A stretch of DNA of 64,000 nucleotides, from the NCBI RefSeq assembly GCF_014195095.1, contig NZ_JACIBC010000001.1, positions 62,001-126,000 on the forward strand. Reading direction: 5' to 3'. Under the pieces are notes generated by a model that worked only from the letters and a program-made list of their open reading frames with translations, had not been told where the DNA came from and ran no database searches. Source of the DNA: Rhizobium sp. BK602 (GTDB taxonomy: Bacteria > Pseudomonadota > Alphaproteobacteria > Rhizobiales > Rhizobiaceae). The position numbers and the translations under genes are program-made. Each line of letters opens with the position of its first letter. Within the stretch, counting starts at the first letter, position 1. Of this stretch, positions 45,167-54,461 are shown in pieces.

Positions 45167-45248
45167 TTCCGCGTTCCTGTGGGGCGCATCGGCATTGGGG
45201 CCGAAAGGGCTAGGCCCGCCCGCTGATAACCTCAGCAGGAGTCTGTCC

Positions 45249-45884
45249 ATGCCAACCCTCGATACCTATCGCAAACAAGCCAAGCTGCTGATGCGCTGGC
45301 ACCGTGACCGCGACTATTCCATTGGCGGAAGAGTTCGCGTGCTCGACCGTTTCAGCGCGCTGACGGATCGCGAGATCCTGGCGATGAAATTCCCTTTGGC
45401 GCTGGCGCAGGAGATCGTTGCGGTCGAGGCGGGCCACAGAAGCTGGGCCGAGTTGAAGGCCGTGGCGGTGGATGCGCCGAAGACGCCGGCCGCATCGACG
45501 GAACCGCCGGTTTTCAAGAGCGTCATACCGATCCTTTTCGTGCGGGACGTGACGGCCAGCGCGGCCTTCTTCAGGGACAGCTTGGGCTTCGTGGCAGAAT
45601 TCCTGCATGGCGCACCGCCGTTTTATGGAGCGGTGTCGCGCGACGGCATCTGGATCCACTTGCGGCTCGTCTACGAGCCCTATTTTGCCGCGGCGGCCGC
45701 AAAGGAGGGGTCGCTCATTCTGGCTTCGATCGAAGTTTCGAATGTCCAGGGACTGTTCGAGGAGTTCAAGGCCAGAGGCGTGGAGTTCGCACAGCGACTG
45801 ACCAAGCAGGCCTGGGGCGGCACCGATTTTCATGTGCGCGACCCGGACGGCAATGTGATTTCGTTTGTTGCGTTCAGATCGTGA
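45249..45884 (+). CDS. VOC-family protein with helical N-terminal extension
   Basis: 211 residues from the ATG at 45249, behind CAGGAG. Residues 1-75 form a helical segment (TYRKQAKLLMRWHRDRDYSIGGRVR, then AQEIVAVEAGHRSWAELKA) typical of proteins in which this helper region precedes a glyoxalase domain. Residues 90-210 form the VOC domain: IPILFVRDVTASAAFFRDSLGF, then FHVRDPDGNVISFVAF. It resembles glyoxalase-superfamily resistance proteins; substrate unknown. Confidence 0.8.
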   Translation: MPTLDTYRKQAKLLMRWHRDRDYSIGGRVRVLDRFSALTDREILAMKFPLALAQEIVAVEAGHRSWAELKAVAVDAPKTPAASTEPPVFKSVIPILFVRDVTASAAFFRDSLGFVAEFLHGAPPFYGAVSRDGIWIHLRLVYEPYFAAAAAKEGSLILASIEVSNVQGLFEEFKARGVEFAQRLTKQAWGGTDFHVRDPDGNVISFVAFRS

Positions 45885-45923
45885 CGTTTTGATCCGTCGA
45901 GGGCTGCCGGAAAGCGGCCGCCC

Positions 45924-46895
<972 letters not shown>

Positions 46896-47010
46896 GCGCG
46901 CGAGCCAGTCCATCCATTTGATAGATGGGCCATCCTTTGACAAACGGGCCGTTCTGCATCATATGAGCCCTTGATGAGCCGCCTGCGCGAATTTCGCGCG
47001 GGCGGTTTTG
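46896..47010 (+). ncRNA. Candidate ~115-nt small RNA or attenuated leader upstream of CDF-queF
   Basis: The stretch has no plausible ORF, begins after a promoter-like pair and ends at a strong intrinsic terminator. A stem CCATC/GATGG lies at 46910-46928, and GGGCC and GCCC runs allow alternative pairing. It resembles the size and layout of rhizobial sRNAs, or of riboswitch-controlled leaders. The coordinates are inferred and not measured. Confidence 0.35.
46979..47010 (+). terminator. Strong terminator directly upstream of the CDF-queF operon
   Basis: A 12-bp stem (CCGCCTGCGCGA with TCGCGCGGGCGG, one T-G wobble) closed by an ATT loop and followed by TTTT. It points in the same direction as the CDF gene that starts 68 bp later, so it ends an upstream RNA or attenuates the operon. 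Confidence 0.82.
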
Positions 47011-47077
47011 CATTTGAATGGCGCCGTTTTTGCAATTCGTTCGCATAAGCACGGTGTGCCGACATCTGGAGAAGCGC

Positions 47078-47992
47078 ATGAACAGCCGAGGAAACGATAC
47101 GATCAGGCGGCTTGCCCTGTGGGGTATCCCGCTATCGCTTGGTGTCATGGGGCTGAAGATGGTCGCCTGGTGGGTGACGGGTTCCGTCGCGCTTCTGTCG
47201 GACGGTCTGGAATCCCTCGTCAATGTCGTTGCCGCCTTCATCGCCTTCTTCGTCATCCGCTATGCGCAGAAGCCGGCCGACCGCGACCATCCCTTCGGTC
47301 ATCACAAGGCGGAATATCTCTCCGCCGTCACCGAGGGGGTGATGATCGTCGTTGCCGCGCTGATGATCGTGCAGGAGGCGGTGGGGCATCTCGGCAACCC
47401 GCAGCCGATGCAGGCGCCGGTGCTCGGCCTCGTCGTCAATCTCGGCGCCGGTGTCATCAACGCCTTCTGGGCGCTGACGCTGATCCGCGCCGGCCGGGAG
47501 CATCGCTCGCCGGCCCTGACGGCGGACGGGCAGCATATCATGTCGGACGTCTATACGTCGGTCGGCGTGCTTGTCGGCCTGTTGTTGGCACTCGGAACCG
47601 GCTATCCGATCTTCGACCCTGTGCTTGCCATCCTGGTCGCCATCAACATTCTCTATCAGGGCTGGAAGGTGATCTCGGCCTCCATCGACGGCCTGATGGA
47701 CAAGGCCGTCCTGCCGGACGAGGAAGGGGCGATCAAGGCGGCGATCGCGACGCATGCCGAAGGCTCTCTCGGCGTGCACGACCTGAAGACGCGCCGGGCT
47801 GGGGCGGTCACTTTCGTCGATTTCCACCTGGTCGTGCCGGCTGCCATGCCGGTGCGTGAGGCCCATCGCATCTGCGACCGCCTTGAAGACGCCATACGAG
47901 CGATCCATGCGGGCGCGGAAATAACCATTCACGTGGAGCCGGAGGGCGAGAAGGCCCACGGCATCCGCGTCAAAGTGATCAAGGAGACCTGA
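47078..47992 (+). CDS. Cation diffusion facilitator (CDF) family metal transporter
   Basis: 304 residues from the ATG at 47078, after GGAGAAG. Six membrane helices. The first metal site is [10 protein letters not shown] (an Asp in helix 2 with Asn in place of the usual second Asp), and the second half-site [15 protein letters not shown] in helix 5 has Hxxx[11 protein letters not shown] in the loop and a C-terminal cytoplasmic domain ending [17 protein letters not shown] ([14 protein letters not shown]) complete the family. It exports divalent metals by proton antiport; Zn, Mn or Fe cannot be separated by eye. The stop is one base before the queF ATG. Confidence 0.9.
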   Translation: MNSRGNDTIRRLALWGIPLSLGVMGLKMVAWWVTGSVALLSDGLESLVNVVAAFIAFFVIRYAQKPADRDHPFGHHKAEYLSAVTEGVMIVVAALMIVQEAVGHLGNPQPMQAPVLGLVVNLGAGVINAFWALTLIRAGREHRSPALTADGQHIMSDVYTSVGVLVGLLLALGTGYPIFDPVLAILVAINILYQGWKVISASIDGLMDKAVLPDEEGAIKAAIATHAEGSLGVHDLKTRRAGAVTFVDFHLVVPAAMPVREAHRICDRLEDAIRAIHAGAEITIHVEPEGEKAHGIRVKVIKET

Positions 47993-47993
47993 T

Positions 47994-48458
47994 ATGCCCA
48001 AGACCGATGTTTCCGGCCTGTCGATGCTCGGCAGCCAGACGGAAACGGCCGCAAACCCCGAAGCCGCCGTTCTCGAGAAGGTGCCCGCCGGCCATGCCGG
48101 TACGGATTATGTCGTGCGTTTCACCGCGCCGGAATTCACCTCGCTCTGCCCGATGACCGGCCAGCCCGATTTCGCCCATATCGTCATCGACTATGTGCCG
48201 AACGAATGGCTGGTGGAATCGAAGTCGCTGAAGCTCTTCCTGCATTCCTTCCGCAACCACGGCGCCTTCCACGAGGATTGCTCGATCTATATCGCCAAGC
48301 GGCTGGTCGATCTACTGGACCCGAAATGGCTGCGTATCGGCGCCTACTGGTATCCGCGCGGCGGCATCCCGATCGACGTTTTCTGGCAGACCGGCAAGCC
48401 GCCGGAGGGCGTATGGCTGCCGGATCAGGGCGTGCAGCCCTATCGCGGGCGCGGGTAA
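47994..48458 (+). CDS. queF: NADPH-dependent 7-cyano-7-deazaguanine reductase QueF
   Basis: 154 residues, the short unimodular QueF. The active-site Cys52 in [11 protein letters not shown] forms a thioimide with preQ0, Asp59 helps protonation, and [20 protein letters not shown] is the NADPH-binding QueF motif. It makes preQ1 for queuosine in tRNA. It is tightly linked to the CDF gene (1-bp gap), so the two are cotranscribed. Confidence 0.96.
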   Translation: MPKTDVSGLSMLGSQTETAANPEAAVLEKVPAGHAGTDYVVRFTAPEFTSLCPMTGQPDFAHIVIDYVPNEWLVESKSLKLFLHSFRNHGAFHEDCSIYIAKRLVDLLDPKWLRIGAYWYPRGGIPIDVFWQTGKPPEGVWLPDQGVQPYRGRG

Positions 48459-48460
48459 CG

Positions 48461-48493
48461 AAAAAGCCGCCATCCGGAAGGAGGCGGCTTTTT
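48461..48493. terminator. Bidirectional terminator between queF and the DUF2076 gene
   Basis: AAAAAGCCGCC at 48461-48471 pairs with GGCGGCTTTTT at 48483-48493. The A-run and T-run make it work for both convergent genes. Confidence 0.92.
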
Positions 48494-48516
48494 GCTATCG
48501 TCAGGGGTGTATGAGC

Positions 48517-49320
48517 TCAGGCAAACGAGCTGTCGTCGCCGCCCGAGTCATAGGACGAATCGTCGTAGTCATCGTCGTCCTGATCGTCCGGGGTGTAGTC
48601 GGCATTCTGGACGCCGCCGTCGTCCTTGTTGTTGTCGTCGTTGCCGAAATAATTGTTGTTGATGATCGTTTCCTGTGCCGGCTGGTCGGCGGCGTTGGCG
48701 GCGGTGCCGCCGAAGAGGCCGCCGAGGCCGGACGCCGCTGCCGTGCCGCCGAGATGCGGGCTGAAGAGGCTGGAGAGCGAATTCGCCAGCATCACGCCGC
48801 CGGCAACGCCGGCCGCCGTACCCAGCGCCCCGCGCAGGAAGCTGCCGCCCGCCGAGGGGCCTGCTGCCTGCTGGGTCCACGGACCGGACGGCTGCGGCTG
48901 GCCGCCCCATGGGCCGGGCTGCGGCTGCGCATTGCGGGCATAGTCGTCATAAAGCCGGCCCTGCTGCTGCGGCGGATAGCCCGCCTGCGGCGCGGGCGCG
49001 CGCTGTTGCTGCTGATTGCCACCGAAGAGCGAACCGAGACCGCCGAGGAAGCCGCCGCTGCCCTGAGGCTGTGCGTGGGCATCGGCGCCCTGCTGCTCCA
49101 GTTCGTGCACGCGCGCTTCGAGCTGCTGGATGCGGTCGGCCGCTGCCTTCATGCCCTGTTCTTGAACAAGCACGGCCTGCGCCAGGAAATAGGGCGCGGC
49201 GGGCTGTTCGCGGATCGACTGGTTGATGAAGGCTTCGGCATCGGCGTCGCGCTGGGTGTTGGCGGTCGCGCGCACGCGGTCGAAGAGAGAGGCGAGCAAT
49301 TGACGTTCTTCGGGCGACAT
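48517..49320 (-). CDS. DUF2076-family protein
   Basis: 267 residues from the ATG at 49320, with a perfect AGGAGG upstream. The N-terminal 75 residues (SPEERQLLASLFDRVRATAN, PAAPYFLAQAVLVQEQGMKAA) are the conserved helical part. A coiled-coil segment, a Gln/Pro/Gly-rich disordered part, a Gly/Ala hydrophobic segment (LRGALGTAAGVAGGVMLANSL, possibly membrane-active) and a very acidic Asp/Ser tail follow. Function unknown; family members sit at the bacterial envelope as predicted periplasmic ligand-binding sensors. Confidence 0.82.
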   Translation of the reverse strand: MSPEERQLLASLFDRVRATANTQRDADAEAFINQSIREQPAAPYFLAQAVLVQEQGMKAAADRIQQLEARVHELEQQGADAHAQPQGSGGFLGGLGSLFGGNQQQQRAPAPQAGYPPQQQGRLYDDYARNAQPQPGPWGGQPQPSGPWTQQAAGPSAGGSFLRGALGTAAGVAGGVMLANSLSSLFSPHLGGTAAASGLGGLFGGTAANAADQPAQETIINNNYFGNDDNNKDDGGVQNADYTPDDQDDDDYDDSSYDSGGDDSSFA

Positions 49321-49552
49321 GATGGCCTCCTTGGCGATCTGTTGCTGCAAATTCGGAGCGCGAGATTTCCCACGCTGACCTGACGTAGGATGCAATTCCG
49401 GCTTTTCAAAGCCTGTGCAAGTTACATTTCGGTAATCCGCAACCATAACACCCTGTTACCGGCCGCTATTCACGCCTTGCCTTTTTCCGGCATTGTTTTA
49501 CGCATTGAGTCGCACTATGTGCGGTGAACGACGCATCATGCTGGAGAGTGGA

Positions 49553-50140
49553 ATGAACGACGAAGACGAACAGGAAGACAAGAAGACCGAGCAGCCCTTG
49601 GGCAAGGACGCGGAGGCGAATCTTTTCAAGTCGCGTTCGATCTTCATCTATGGCGGCATCACGCAGGAACTGGCGCAGAAGGTCTGCTCGCAGCTCGTTG
49701 CTCTTGCCGCAGCCAGCGATGACGACATCCGCATCTACGTGAATTCGCCCGGCGGCCATGTCGAATCCGGCGATTCCATTCATGACATGATCAAGTTCAT
49801 CAAGCCGAAGGTTTGGATCATCGGCACCGGCTGGGTCGCCTCCGCCGGCGCGCTGATCTATGTTGCCGCTCCGAAGGAGCGCCGCATTTGCCTGCCCAAC
49901 ACCCGCTTCCTGCTGCACCAACCGTCCGGCGGCACGCGCGGCATGGCCTCCGACATCGAAATTCAGGCTCGCGAGATCATCAAGATGAACGAGCGCCTGA
50001 ACAAGATCTTCTCGGAAGCCACCGGCCAGCCGGTCGAGCGCATCGCCAAGGATACGGACCGCGACTACTGGCTCTCCGCCGAGGAAGCCAAGGCCTACGG
50101 ACTGGTCTCGCGGATCGTGACCTCGCAGGCGGATATCTGA
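49553..50140 (+). CDS. ClpP-family protease subunit paralogue
   Basis: 195 residues from the ATG at 49553, with GGAG six bases upstream. The triad is Ser97 in [11 protein letters not shown], His122 in FLLHQPSGG and Asp167 in [10 protein letters not shown]. The sequence differs from the canonical ClpP1 (GQAASMGA), and the acidic N-terminus ([13 protein letters not shown]) lacks the usual ClpP propeptide. It fits the second or third ClpP of rhizobia. It is not next to clpX or lon, so it may be a specialised or auxiliary ring partner. Confidence 0.9.
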   Translation: MNDEDEQEDKKTEQPLGKDAEANLFKSRSIFIYGGITQELAQKVCSQLVALAAASDDDIRIYVNSPGGHVESGDSIHDMIKFIKPKVWIIGTGWVASAGALIYVAAPKERRICLPNTRFLLHQPSGGTRGMASDIEIQAREIIKMNERLNKIFSEATGQPVERIAKDTDRDYWLSAEEAKAYGLVSRIVTSQADI

Positions 50141-50169
50141 TCCGCTGGGTTTTGCCGTTGACATGAAAG

Positions 50170-50205
50170 CGCCCTCGCTTGCCGGACGGTAGGCGAGGGC
50201 GTTTT
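50170..50205 (+). terminator. Intrinsic terminator after the ClpP-like gene
   Basis: CGCCCTCGC (50170-50178) pairs perfectly with GCGAGGGCG (50193-50201), followed by TTTT. Confidence 0.9.
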
Positions 50206-50249
50206 GCTGCAAGGCGAAGAGATTCAGCCCATTGCATCTTGAGGAAGGC

Positions 50250-50273
50250 GCTGGCGGCGGTTCCGCCGCCAGC
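50250..50273. terminator. Strong hairpin at the end of the DeoR-MFS-VOC operon
   Basis: GCTGGCGGCG (50250-50259) pairs perfectly with CGCCGCCAGC (50264-50273) around GTTC. It is about 80 bp past the minus-strand VOC stop. Only a short T-run follows on either strand. Confidence 0.55.
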
Positions 50274-50355
50274 TTTCGCCGCTCGGGAGGGTGCAACGTT
50301 TCCTGAAGCGGCGGATTTGGAAGAGGCTGACGTGCGGTCTCGTGCGCGCCTCCTC

Positions 50356-50739
50356 CTATGGAGTGATCTCGACCGGGGTTCCGTCCGGCATGGCGATGAC
50401 GGCCTCGTAAAAGCCGTCGCCGGTCGTTCGCGGCCCGGATATCAGGCAGCCATCCGTTTGGCATCGTTCCGCAAGCCTGTCGACGGCGGCCCGGTCTCCC
50501 AGCGACACCGCGATATGATCCCAGCCGACGCGCTCGCCTTGCGCGTCGGCCGCAAGCCATGGCCCGGTCATCAGTTCGATCTGGTCGGCGCTTTCCGGCA
50601 GAGAGACGAAGCGGGATATGAAGCCGTGGCGGCGCCGGCTGTGATAGGGTTCGCCGACCGTCGCCCCGAAATATTTCATCCAGAATGCCGCTGCGGCATC
50701 GAGATCACGCGTCCATAGAGCGGTATGGGCGATGCGCAT
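50356..50739 (-). CDS. VOC-family (lactoylglutathione lyase-like) protein
   Basis: 127 residues from the ATG at 50739, with GGAGGAGG upstream. IAHTALWTRDLDAAAAFWMKYFG opens module 1, and FYEAVIAMPDGTPVEIT closes module 2. Metal-ligand positions (His of IAHTAL, Glu of IELMTG, His of WDHIAVS and the final Glu) match the glyoxalase I pattern. Its start overlaps the end of the MFS gene by 35 bases, so translation is coupled. The operon suggests a role with the transported compound. Confidence 0.87.
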   Translation of the reverse strand: MRIAHTALWTRDLDAAAAFWMKYFGATVGEPYHSRRRHGFISRFVSLPESADQIELMTGPWLAADAQGERVGWDHIAVSLGDRAAVDRLAERCQTDGCLISGPRTTGDGFYEAVIAMPDGTPVEITP

Positions 50740-51889
50740 CTTCCTCCTCCCGATCCTGATTGCGGGTGACGATGCCGGCGCAAAGGGGCGCTGCGCAAAG
50801 CAGTATGGCGAGCGCCCAGAAGGAGCCGGGCAGGCCGATGTGATCGGCCACGAAGCCCATGCCTGCGGGACCGACGAGGACGCCGGCATAGCCGGTCATG
50901 GTGATCGCGGCGATGGCAAGCCCCGATGGCATGGCCGTCTGTGCTCCGCCCTTGCGGAACAGCACCGGCACGATATTGGACGCGCCGAGCCCGATGAACA
51001 GGAATCCGCTCATGGCGAGGATCGTGACCGGGCTCAGCAGGAGAATGGCGAAACCAGCGACCGCGATGATCCCGCCCCACAGCAATATCGCCCGGTCGCC
51101 GATTTTTGCGGTGATCGCATCGCCGCCCAGGCGGCCGACCGTCATGGCGATGGCAAACAGCATATAGCCGAGGCCGCCATGGCTTGCATCGAGCCGGCCC
51201 TCGGTCGTCAGGAGCAGGGCGCTCCAATCGAGAATGGCACCTTCGACAAGGAAGGTGATGGCGGCAAGGAATGCAAGCAGCAGGACGAAGCCGCGCGGAA
51301 TGACGAAGAGCGGCGCGTCCTCCGACTGCGCGGTCTTCAGCAGCCGGGGCCAGGCGATGGCCATGGCGAGCACCATCAGCGCCGAGCAGAGCAATGTTGC
51401 AACGAGAGGGCCGGCCTGAATGGAGAGCAGCAGCGTCACCAGCAGCGAACCGACGAAGCCGCCGATGCTGAAAAGCGCATGGAAGCCGGACATCAGCGGT
51501 CGGTCCGCACCCTTCTCGACTTCGACGGCGTGGATATTCATCGCGACGTCGATCGAGCCTAGAGATGCGCCGAAGGCGGCGAGGGCGAGACCCAGCGTGA
51601 ACGGTGTACTGGCTACCGTCAGAAACGGCAGTATGATTGCGAGCCCGAGCCCGGCGGCGATGATGATCGGCTTGCTGCCGTATCGCGCGCTCAACATGCC
51701 GGTGACGAGCATTGCGGCCACGGAGCCGAGGCCGAGGCAGAGCAGCAGCATGCCGAGCACGCCGTCATCGACCCCGAGCCGGTTCTTGGCGAAGGGCACC
51801 AGCGGAGCCCAGCAGGCGAGGCCGAAGCCCGCAACCAAGAAGGCAAGCCGTGTTGCGAGCCGGGTCTCCGGCCGATCGGTGGATTGCAT
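50705..51889 (-). CDS. Major facilitator superfamily transporter
   Basis: 394 residues from the ATG at 51889, with AGGGAAA upstream. Twelve predicted membrane helices. FGLACWAPLVPFAKNRLGVDDGVLGMLLL and the loop LSARYGSKP (motif A-like) match the MFS group that has fucose-permease or YfkF-like members. The cargo is not known. It lies between the DeoR regulator and the VOC protein, all on the minus strand. Confidence 0.88.
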   Translation of the reverse strand: MQSTDRPETRLATRLAFLVAGFGLACWAPLVPFAKNRLGVDDGVLGMLLLCLGLGSVAAMLVTGMLSARYGSKPIIIAAGLGLAIILPFLTVASTPFTLGLALAAFGASLGSIDVAMNIHAVEVEKGADRPLMSGFHALFSIGGFVGSLLVTLLLSIQAGPLVATLLCSALMVLAMAIAWPRLLKTAQSEDAPLFVIPRGFVLLLAFLAAITFLVEGAILDWSALLLTTEGRLDASHGGLGYMLFAIAMTVGRLGGDAITAKIGDRAILLWGGIIAVAGFAILLLSPVTILAMSGFLFIGLGASNIVPVLFRKGGAQTAMPSGLAIAAITMTGYAGVLVGPAGMGFVADHIGLPGSFWALAILLCAAPLCAGIVTRNQDREEEDAHRPYRSMDA

Positions 51890-51913
51890 GATGTTTCCCT
51901 GTCTTTCCAAAAA

Positions 51914-52705
51914 TCAGGAGGATGAAGCGACGCCATCCGGCTTCAGAAGCGTGAAGCCGGCGGCTAGGGCTGCTTCCTCATCCTCGGCCGGCAGGTCGTT
52001 CTCGACGATCAGCCAATCGATATCCGCCGCGCCGCCGATGCGATGCGGCGCGCGTTCGTGAAATTTCTCGGATGTGATCATCGCGATGCGCAGCGCGCTG
52101 CGCTTGAGGAGCGTCCGCTTGAAGATCGCGTCCGCATGTTCGTACACGCTGATGCCGTTTCGCGCCGAGATCGCGCAGACGCCGACGAAGCAGCGATCGA
52201 TGTTCATGGTTTCGATCGCCGCCACAGCACCGGCATCGACGCTGCCGCCCACCACGGGATCGACCGCTCCGCCGATCAGCACGAGCGGAATGTCGCCACG
52301 TTTCATGACGGCGCTGGCTATATCGATGGAATTCGTCGCGATCGTCACTTCGCTGTTCTTCGGCAGCAACTCCACCATCGCGAGATTCGTGCTGCCGCTA
52401 TCGAAAAACAGGAATTCGCCCGGCTGGATCATTCCGACCGCTACCCGCGCCAGCACTCTTTTTCGATCGGATGCCTGCCCGATCCGGGCGGAGATGGGCT
52501 GAGACAGCGTCAAAAGCGGAAGCGCGCCGCCATAGACACGCCGGCATTTGCCCTCGGCGGCTAGCGCCCGCAGATCGCGGCGCACGGCATCCTCGGACAC
52601 GTTGAACTCCGCCGCCAGCGCCGCGGCCACGATCTCGCGCCCCTCCGCAAGCCGTGATTCGATGACATCTCTTCGGGATAATGGAAGTGAACTGCTCATG
52701 ATCAT
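51914..52705 (-). CDS. DeoR-family transcriptional regulator
   Basis: 263 residues (Met3 at 52699 is an alternative start). The N-terminal HTH is LSRRDVIESRLAEG, then AAEFNVSEDAVRRDLRALAAEGKCRRVYGGA, the DeoR signature. The C-terminal domain is the sugar-phosphate-binding sensor (FFDSGSTNLAMVELL, ATNSIDIASAV, MITSEKF). It probably represses its own operon through the inverted repeat at 52715-52750. Ligands are usually phosphorylated sugars, so the MFS pump may act on a sugar-like compound. Confidence 0.9.
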   Translation of the reverse strand: MIMSSSLPLSRRDVIESRLAEGREIVAAALAAEFNVSEDAVRRDLRALAAEGKCRRVYGGALPLLTLSQPISARIGQASDRKRVLARVAVGMIQPGEFLFFDSGSTNLAMVELLPKNSEVTIATNSIDIASAVMKRGDIPLVLIGGAVDPVVGGSVDAGAVAAIETMNIDRCFVGVCAISARNGISVYEHADAIFKRTLLKRSALRIAMITSEKFHERAPHRIGGAADIDWLIVENDLPAEDEEAALAAGFTLLKPDGVASSS

Positions 52706-52714
52706 GCATTAACG

Positions 52715-52750
52715 TGTAATAACGAGAGAGTCAATTTGCATGTTATTGCA
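52715..52750. promoter_or_regulatory. Inverted repeat upstream of the deoR-like gene; candidate operator
   Basis: TGTAATAAC at 52715-52723 and GTTATTGCA at 52742-52750 are reverse complements at eight of nine positions. The pair begins 10 bp before the regulator start. TGCAT occurs several times around it. The layout fits autoregulation by the DeoR protein. Confidence 0.5.
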
Positions 52751-52926
52751 TGATTTGTGAGGGGTAGAGCTACCTCAACCCTGCGGCTGGCACGGACTGC
52801 ATAATTCCGGTCGCGGACTGATAGCTCTTGCTGCCTCTTGTTACTCATTCTCAAAACAAAGCTTGCACGTCCCAGGCTTGTAATGCTCCATGCGCGCTTC
52901 GCTTTCACGAGTCGCGTGCCTCTGCC

Positions 52927-54111
52927 ATGTTCAAGGATTTTTCGGTTCAAAGCCTGTTCATGGGCTGTCTCACCGCCGTCGTCGGTTTCTGCAGTTCCTT
53001 TGCGGTCGTGCTGCATGGGCTGCAGGCTGTGGGGGCAACGGGTGGGGAGGCGGCGTCGGGTCTAATGGCGCTGTCGGTATCGATGGGGCTTTGCGCTGTC
53101 ATCTTGAGCGCCGTGACGAGGCTGCCGGTCAGCATCGCATGGTCGACGCCGGGGGCTGCGCTGCTCGCCAGTGCCGGCGCGATCGAGGGCGGTTTTCCGG
53201 CGGCGGTCGGCGCTTTTCTCGTCTGTGCGGTGCTGATCGTCGTTGCCGGCCTGTTCCGGCCGCTCGGGCGGGCCGTTGCCGCCATTCCGGCGACGCTCGC
53301 CAATGCGATGCTTGCCGGCGTGCTGCTGGGGCTCTGTTTCGCGCCGGTCAAGGCGATCGCCTTCAATCCGCTGTTCGGCCTGCCGATCATGGTCGCCTGG
53401 ATCGTGGTCGGGGCGTTCAAGCGGCTGTGGGCGGTGCCGGCGGCGCTCGGCGCCTTCGTGCTAGTGCTGGCCTTCGGCGTGAAGATCCCCGCGGGGGCTT
53501 TCGCGTCGCTGGCGCATTCGCTGGTGCCGAGCGTCGAGTTGGTCACGCCGGTCTTCACCGTCGCCGGACTGGTCTCCATCGCGCTGCCGCTGTTCATCGT
53601 CACCATGGCGTCGCAGAATATTCCCGGGATCGCAGTGCTGAAGGTTCATCACTACGATCCGAAGCCGGGTCCGCTCTTTGTCATGACCGGCCTGTTTTCG
53701 CTGCTTGCCGCGCCTTTCGGCGGCCATGCCGTCAATCTCGCCGCCGTCACCGCTGCCATGTGCGCCGGACAGGACGCGCATGCCGATCCCCGGCGGCGCT
53801 ATTGGGCGGCGATCGTCGCGGGCGTTGTCTATATTATTCTCGGCCTGCTTGCCGGCGCGGTGACGGCCTTCGTCGCTCTCGCGCCGCCGGTCCTGATCGA
53901 GGCGGTTGCCGGACTGGCGCTGGTCGGCGCGCTCTCCAATTCGGCTCTGAATGCCTTTCAGAGGGCCGAATCGCGCGAGGCGGCGGCCGTCACCTTTCTG
54001 GTCACGGCCTCCGGCGTCTCGCTGGCGGGGATCTCCGGTGCCTTCTGGGGGCTGATTGCCGGCGGGCTGATGATGGCGCTGTCGCATGCGGTACAAAAGC
54101 TGAAGCGATAA
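52927..54111 (+). CDS. benE: BenE-family benzoate/H+ symporter
   Basis: 394 residues from the ATG at 52927. About twelve membrane segments. SLFMGCLTAVVGFCSSFAVVLHGL, SIAWSTPGAALLASAGAIEGGF and the conserved MASQNIPGIAVLKVHHYDP and APFGGHAVNLAAVTAAMCAG are BenE signatures. Import of benzoate or a related aromatic acid is expected, but no ben or cat catabolic genes are close, so another substrate such as an aromatic or purine-like acid remains possible. Confidence 0.88.
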   Translation: MFKDFSVQSLFMGCLTAVVGFCSSFAVVLHGLQAVGATGGEAASGLMALSVSMGLCAVILSAVTRLPVSIAWSTPGAALLASAGAIEGGFPAAVGAFLVCAVLIVVAGLFRPLGRAVAAIPATLANAMLAGVLLGLCFAPVKAIAFNPLFGLPIMVAWIVVGAFKRLWAVPAALGAFVLVLAFGVKIPAGAFASLAHSLVPSVELVTPVFTVAGLVSIALPLFIVTMASQNIPGIAVLKVHHYDPKPGPLFVMTGLFSLLAAPFGGHAVNLAAVTAAMCAGQDAHADPRRRYWAAIVAGVVYIILGLLAGAVTAFVALAPPVLIEAVAGLALVGALSNSALNAFQRAESREAAAVTFLVTASGVSLAGISGAFWGLIAGGLMMALSHAVQKLKR

Positions 54112-54141
54112 GTGGCAATTGCCGAAGAGATGGGCAGGGGG

Positions 54142-54170
54142 TTGCTTCTTTTTCGCCGCGCGGCTATAAG
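54142..54170 (+). promoter_or_regulatory. Predicted promoter of the leu leader
   Basis: TTGCTT at 54142-54147 and TATAAG at 54165-54170 are 17 bases apart. The expected start (about 54177) is at or next to the leader peptide ATG at 54178, so the leader would be leaderless like trpL. Confidence 0.5.
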
Positions 54171-54177
54171 CGCGGCC

Positions 54178-54303
54178 ATGAAGACGACTGGCGCAAAGAT
54201 TTCCGAACAGATTGCACGTGGGCGCGTTGCCCTGCGTGACAATACGCGCGCCCTCACTTCGCTTCTCCTCCTCGGCCTTACGCGCGGTTGCCGGGTCCTT
54301 TGA
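54178..54303 (+). CDS. Leucine-rich leader peptide upstream of leuA
   Basis: 41 residues from the ATG at 54178 (start MKTTGAKISEQ). The C-terminal part ALTSLLLLGLTRGCRVL holds seven Leu codons in 17, four of them consecutive. No protein family is recognised. The position (158 bp before leuA) and the Leu codons fit transcription attenuation sensing tRNA-Leu charging, as in other leu leaders. The stop codon lies within the base of the next hairpin. The longer frame from 54112 lacks reason to be used. Confidence 0.65.
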   Translation: MKTTGAKISEQIARGRVALRDNTRALTSLLLLGLTRGCRVL

Positions 54304-54345
54304 GGAGCGCCCGGCGGCCGAAAAGCCCGCTGGCCATCGCTCCTC
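54302..54345 (+). promoter_or_regulatory. Hairpin at the stop of the leu leader peptide; part of attenuator
   Basis: GAGGAGCG (54302-54309) pairs perfectly with CGCTCCTC (54338-54345), with GGCC/GGCC pairing possible inside. A ribosome finishing the leader would cover its 5' arm. A second small stem ACCCT/AGGGT lies near 54370-54383. No clear T-run terminator was found before leuA. Confidence 0.5.
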
Positions 54346-54461
54346 GCGACTTACCCTAAAATCGACAGCATACCCTCCAAAGGGTCCGCATTTGTCATCG
54401 CCAAACCGTCTGTGATCGGTTAAGACGCGGGGCAAATGACGGGAAAGGAAGAGACGAGACC

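Noticed and set aside
46896..47077. preQ1 riboswitch controlling the CDF-queF operon
   Set aside because: No preQ1-I aptamer sequence (AGGTTC loop with an A-rich tail) or other known consensus is visible.
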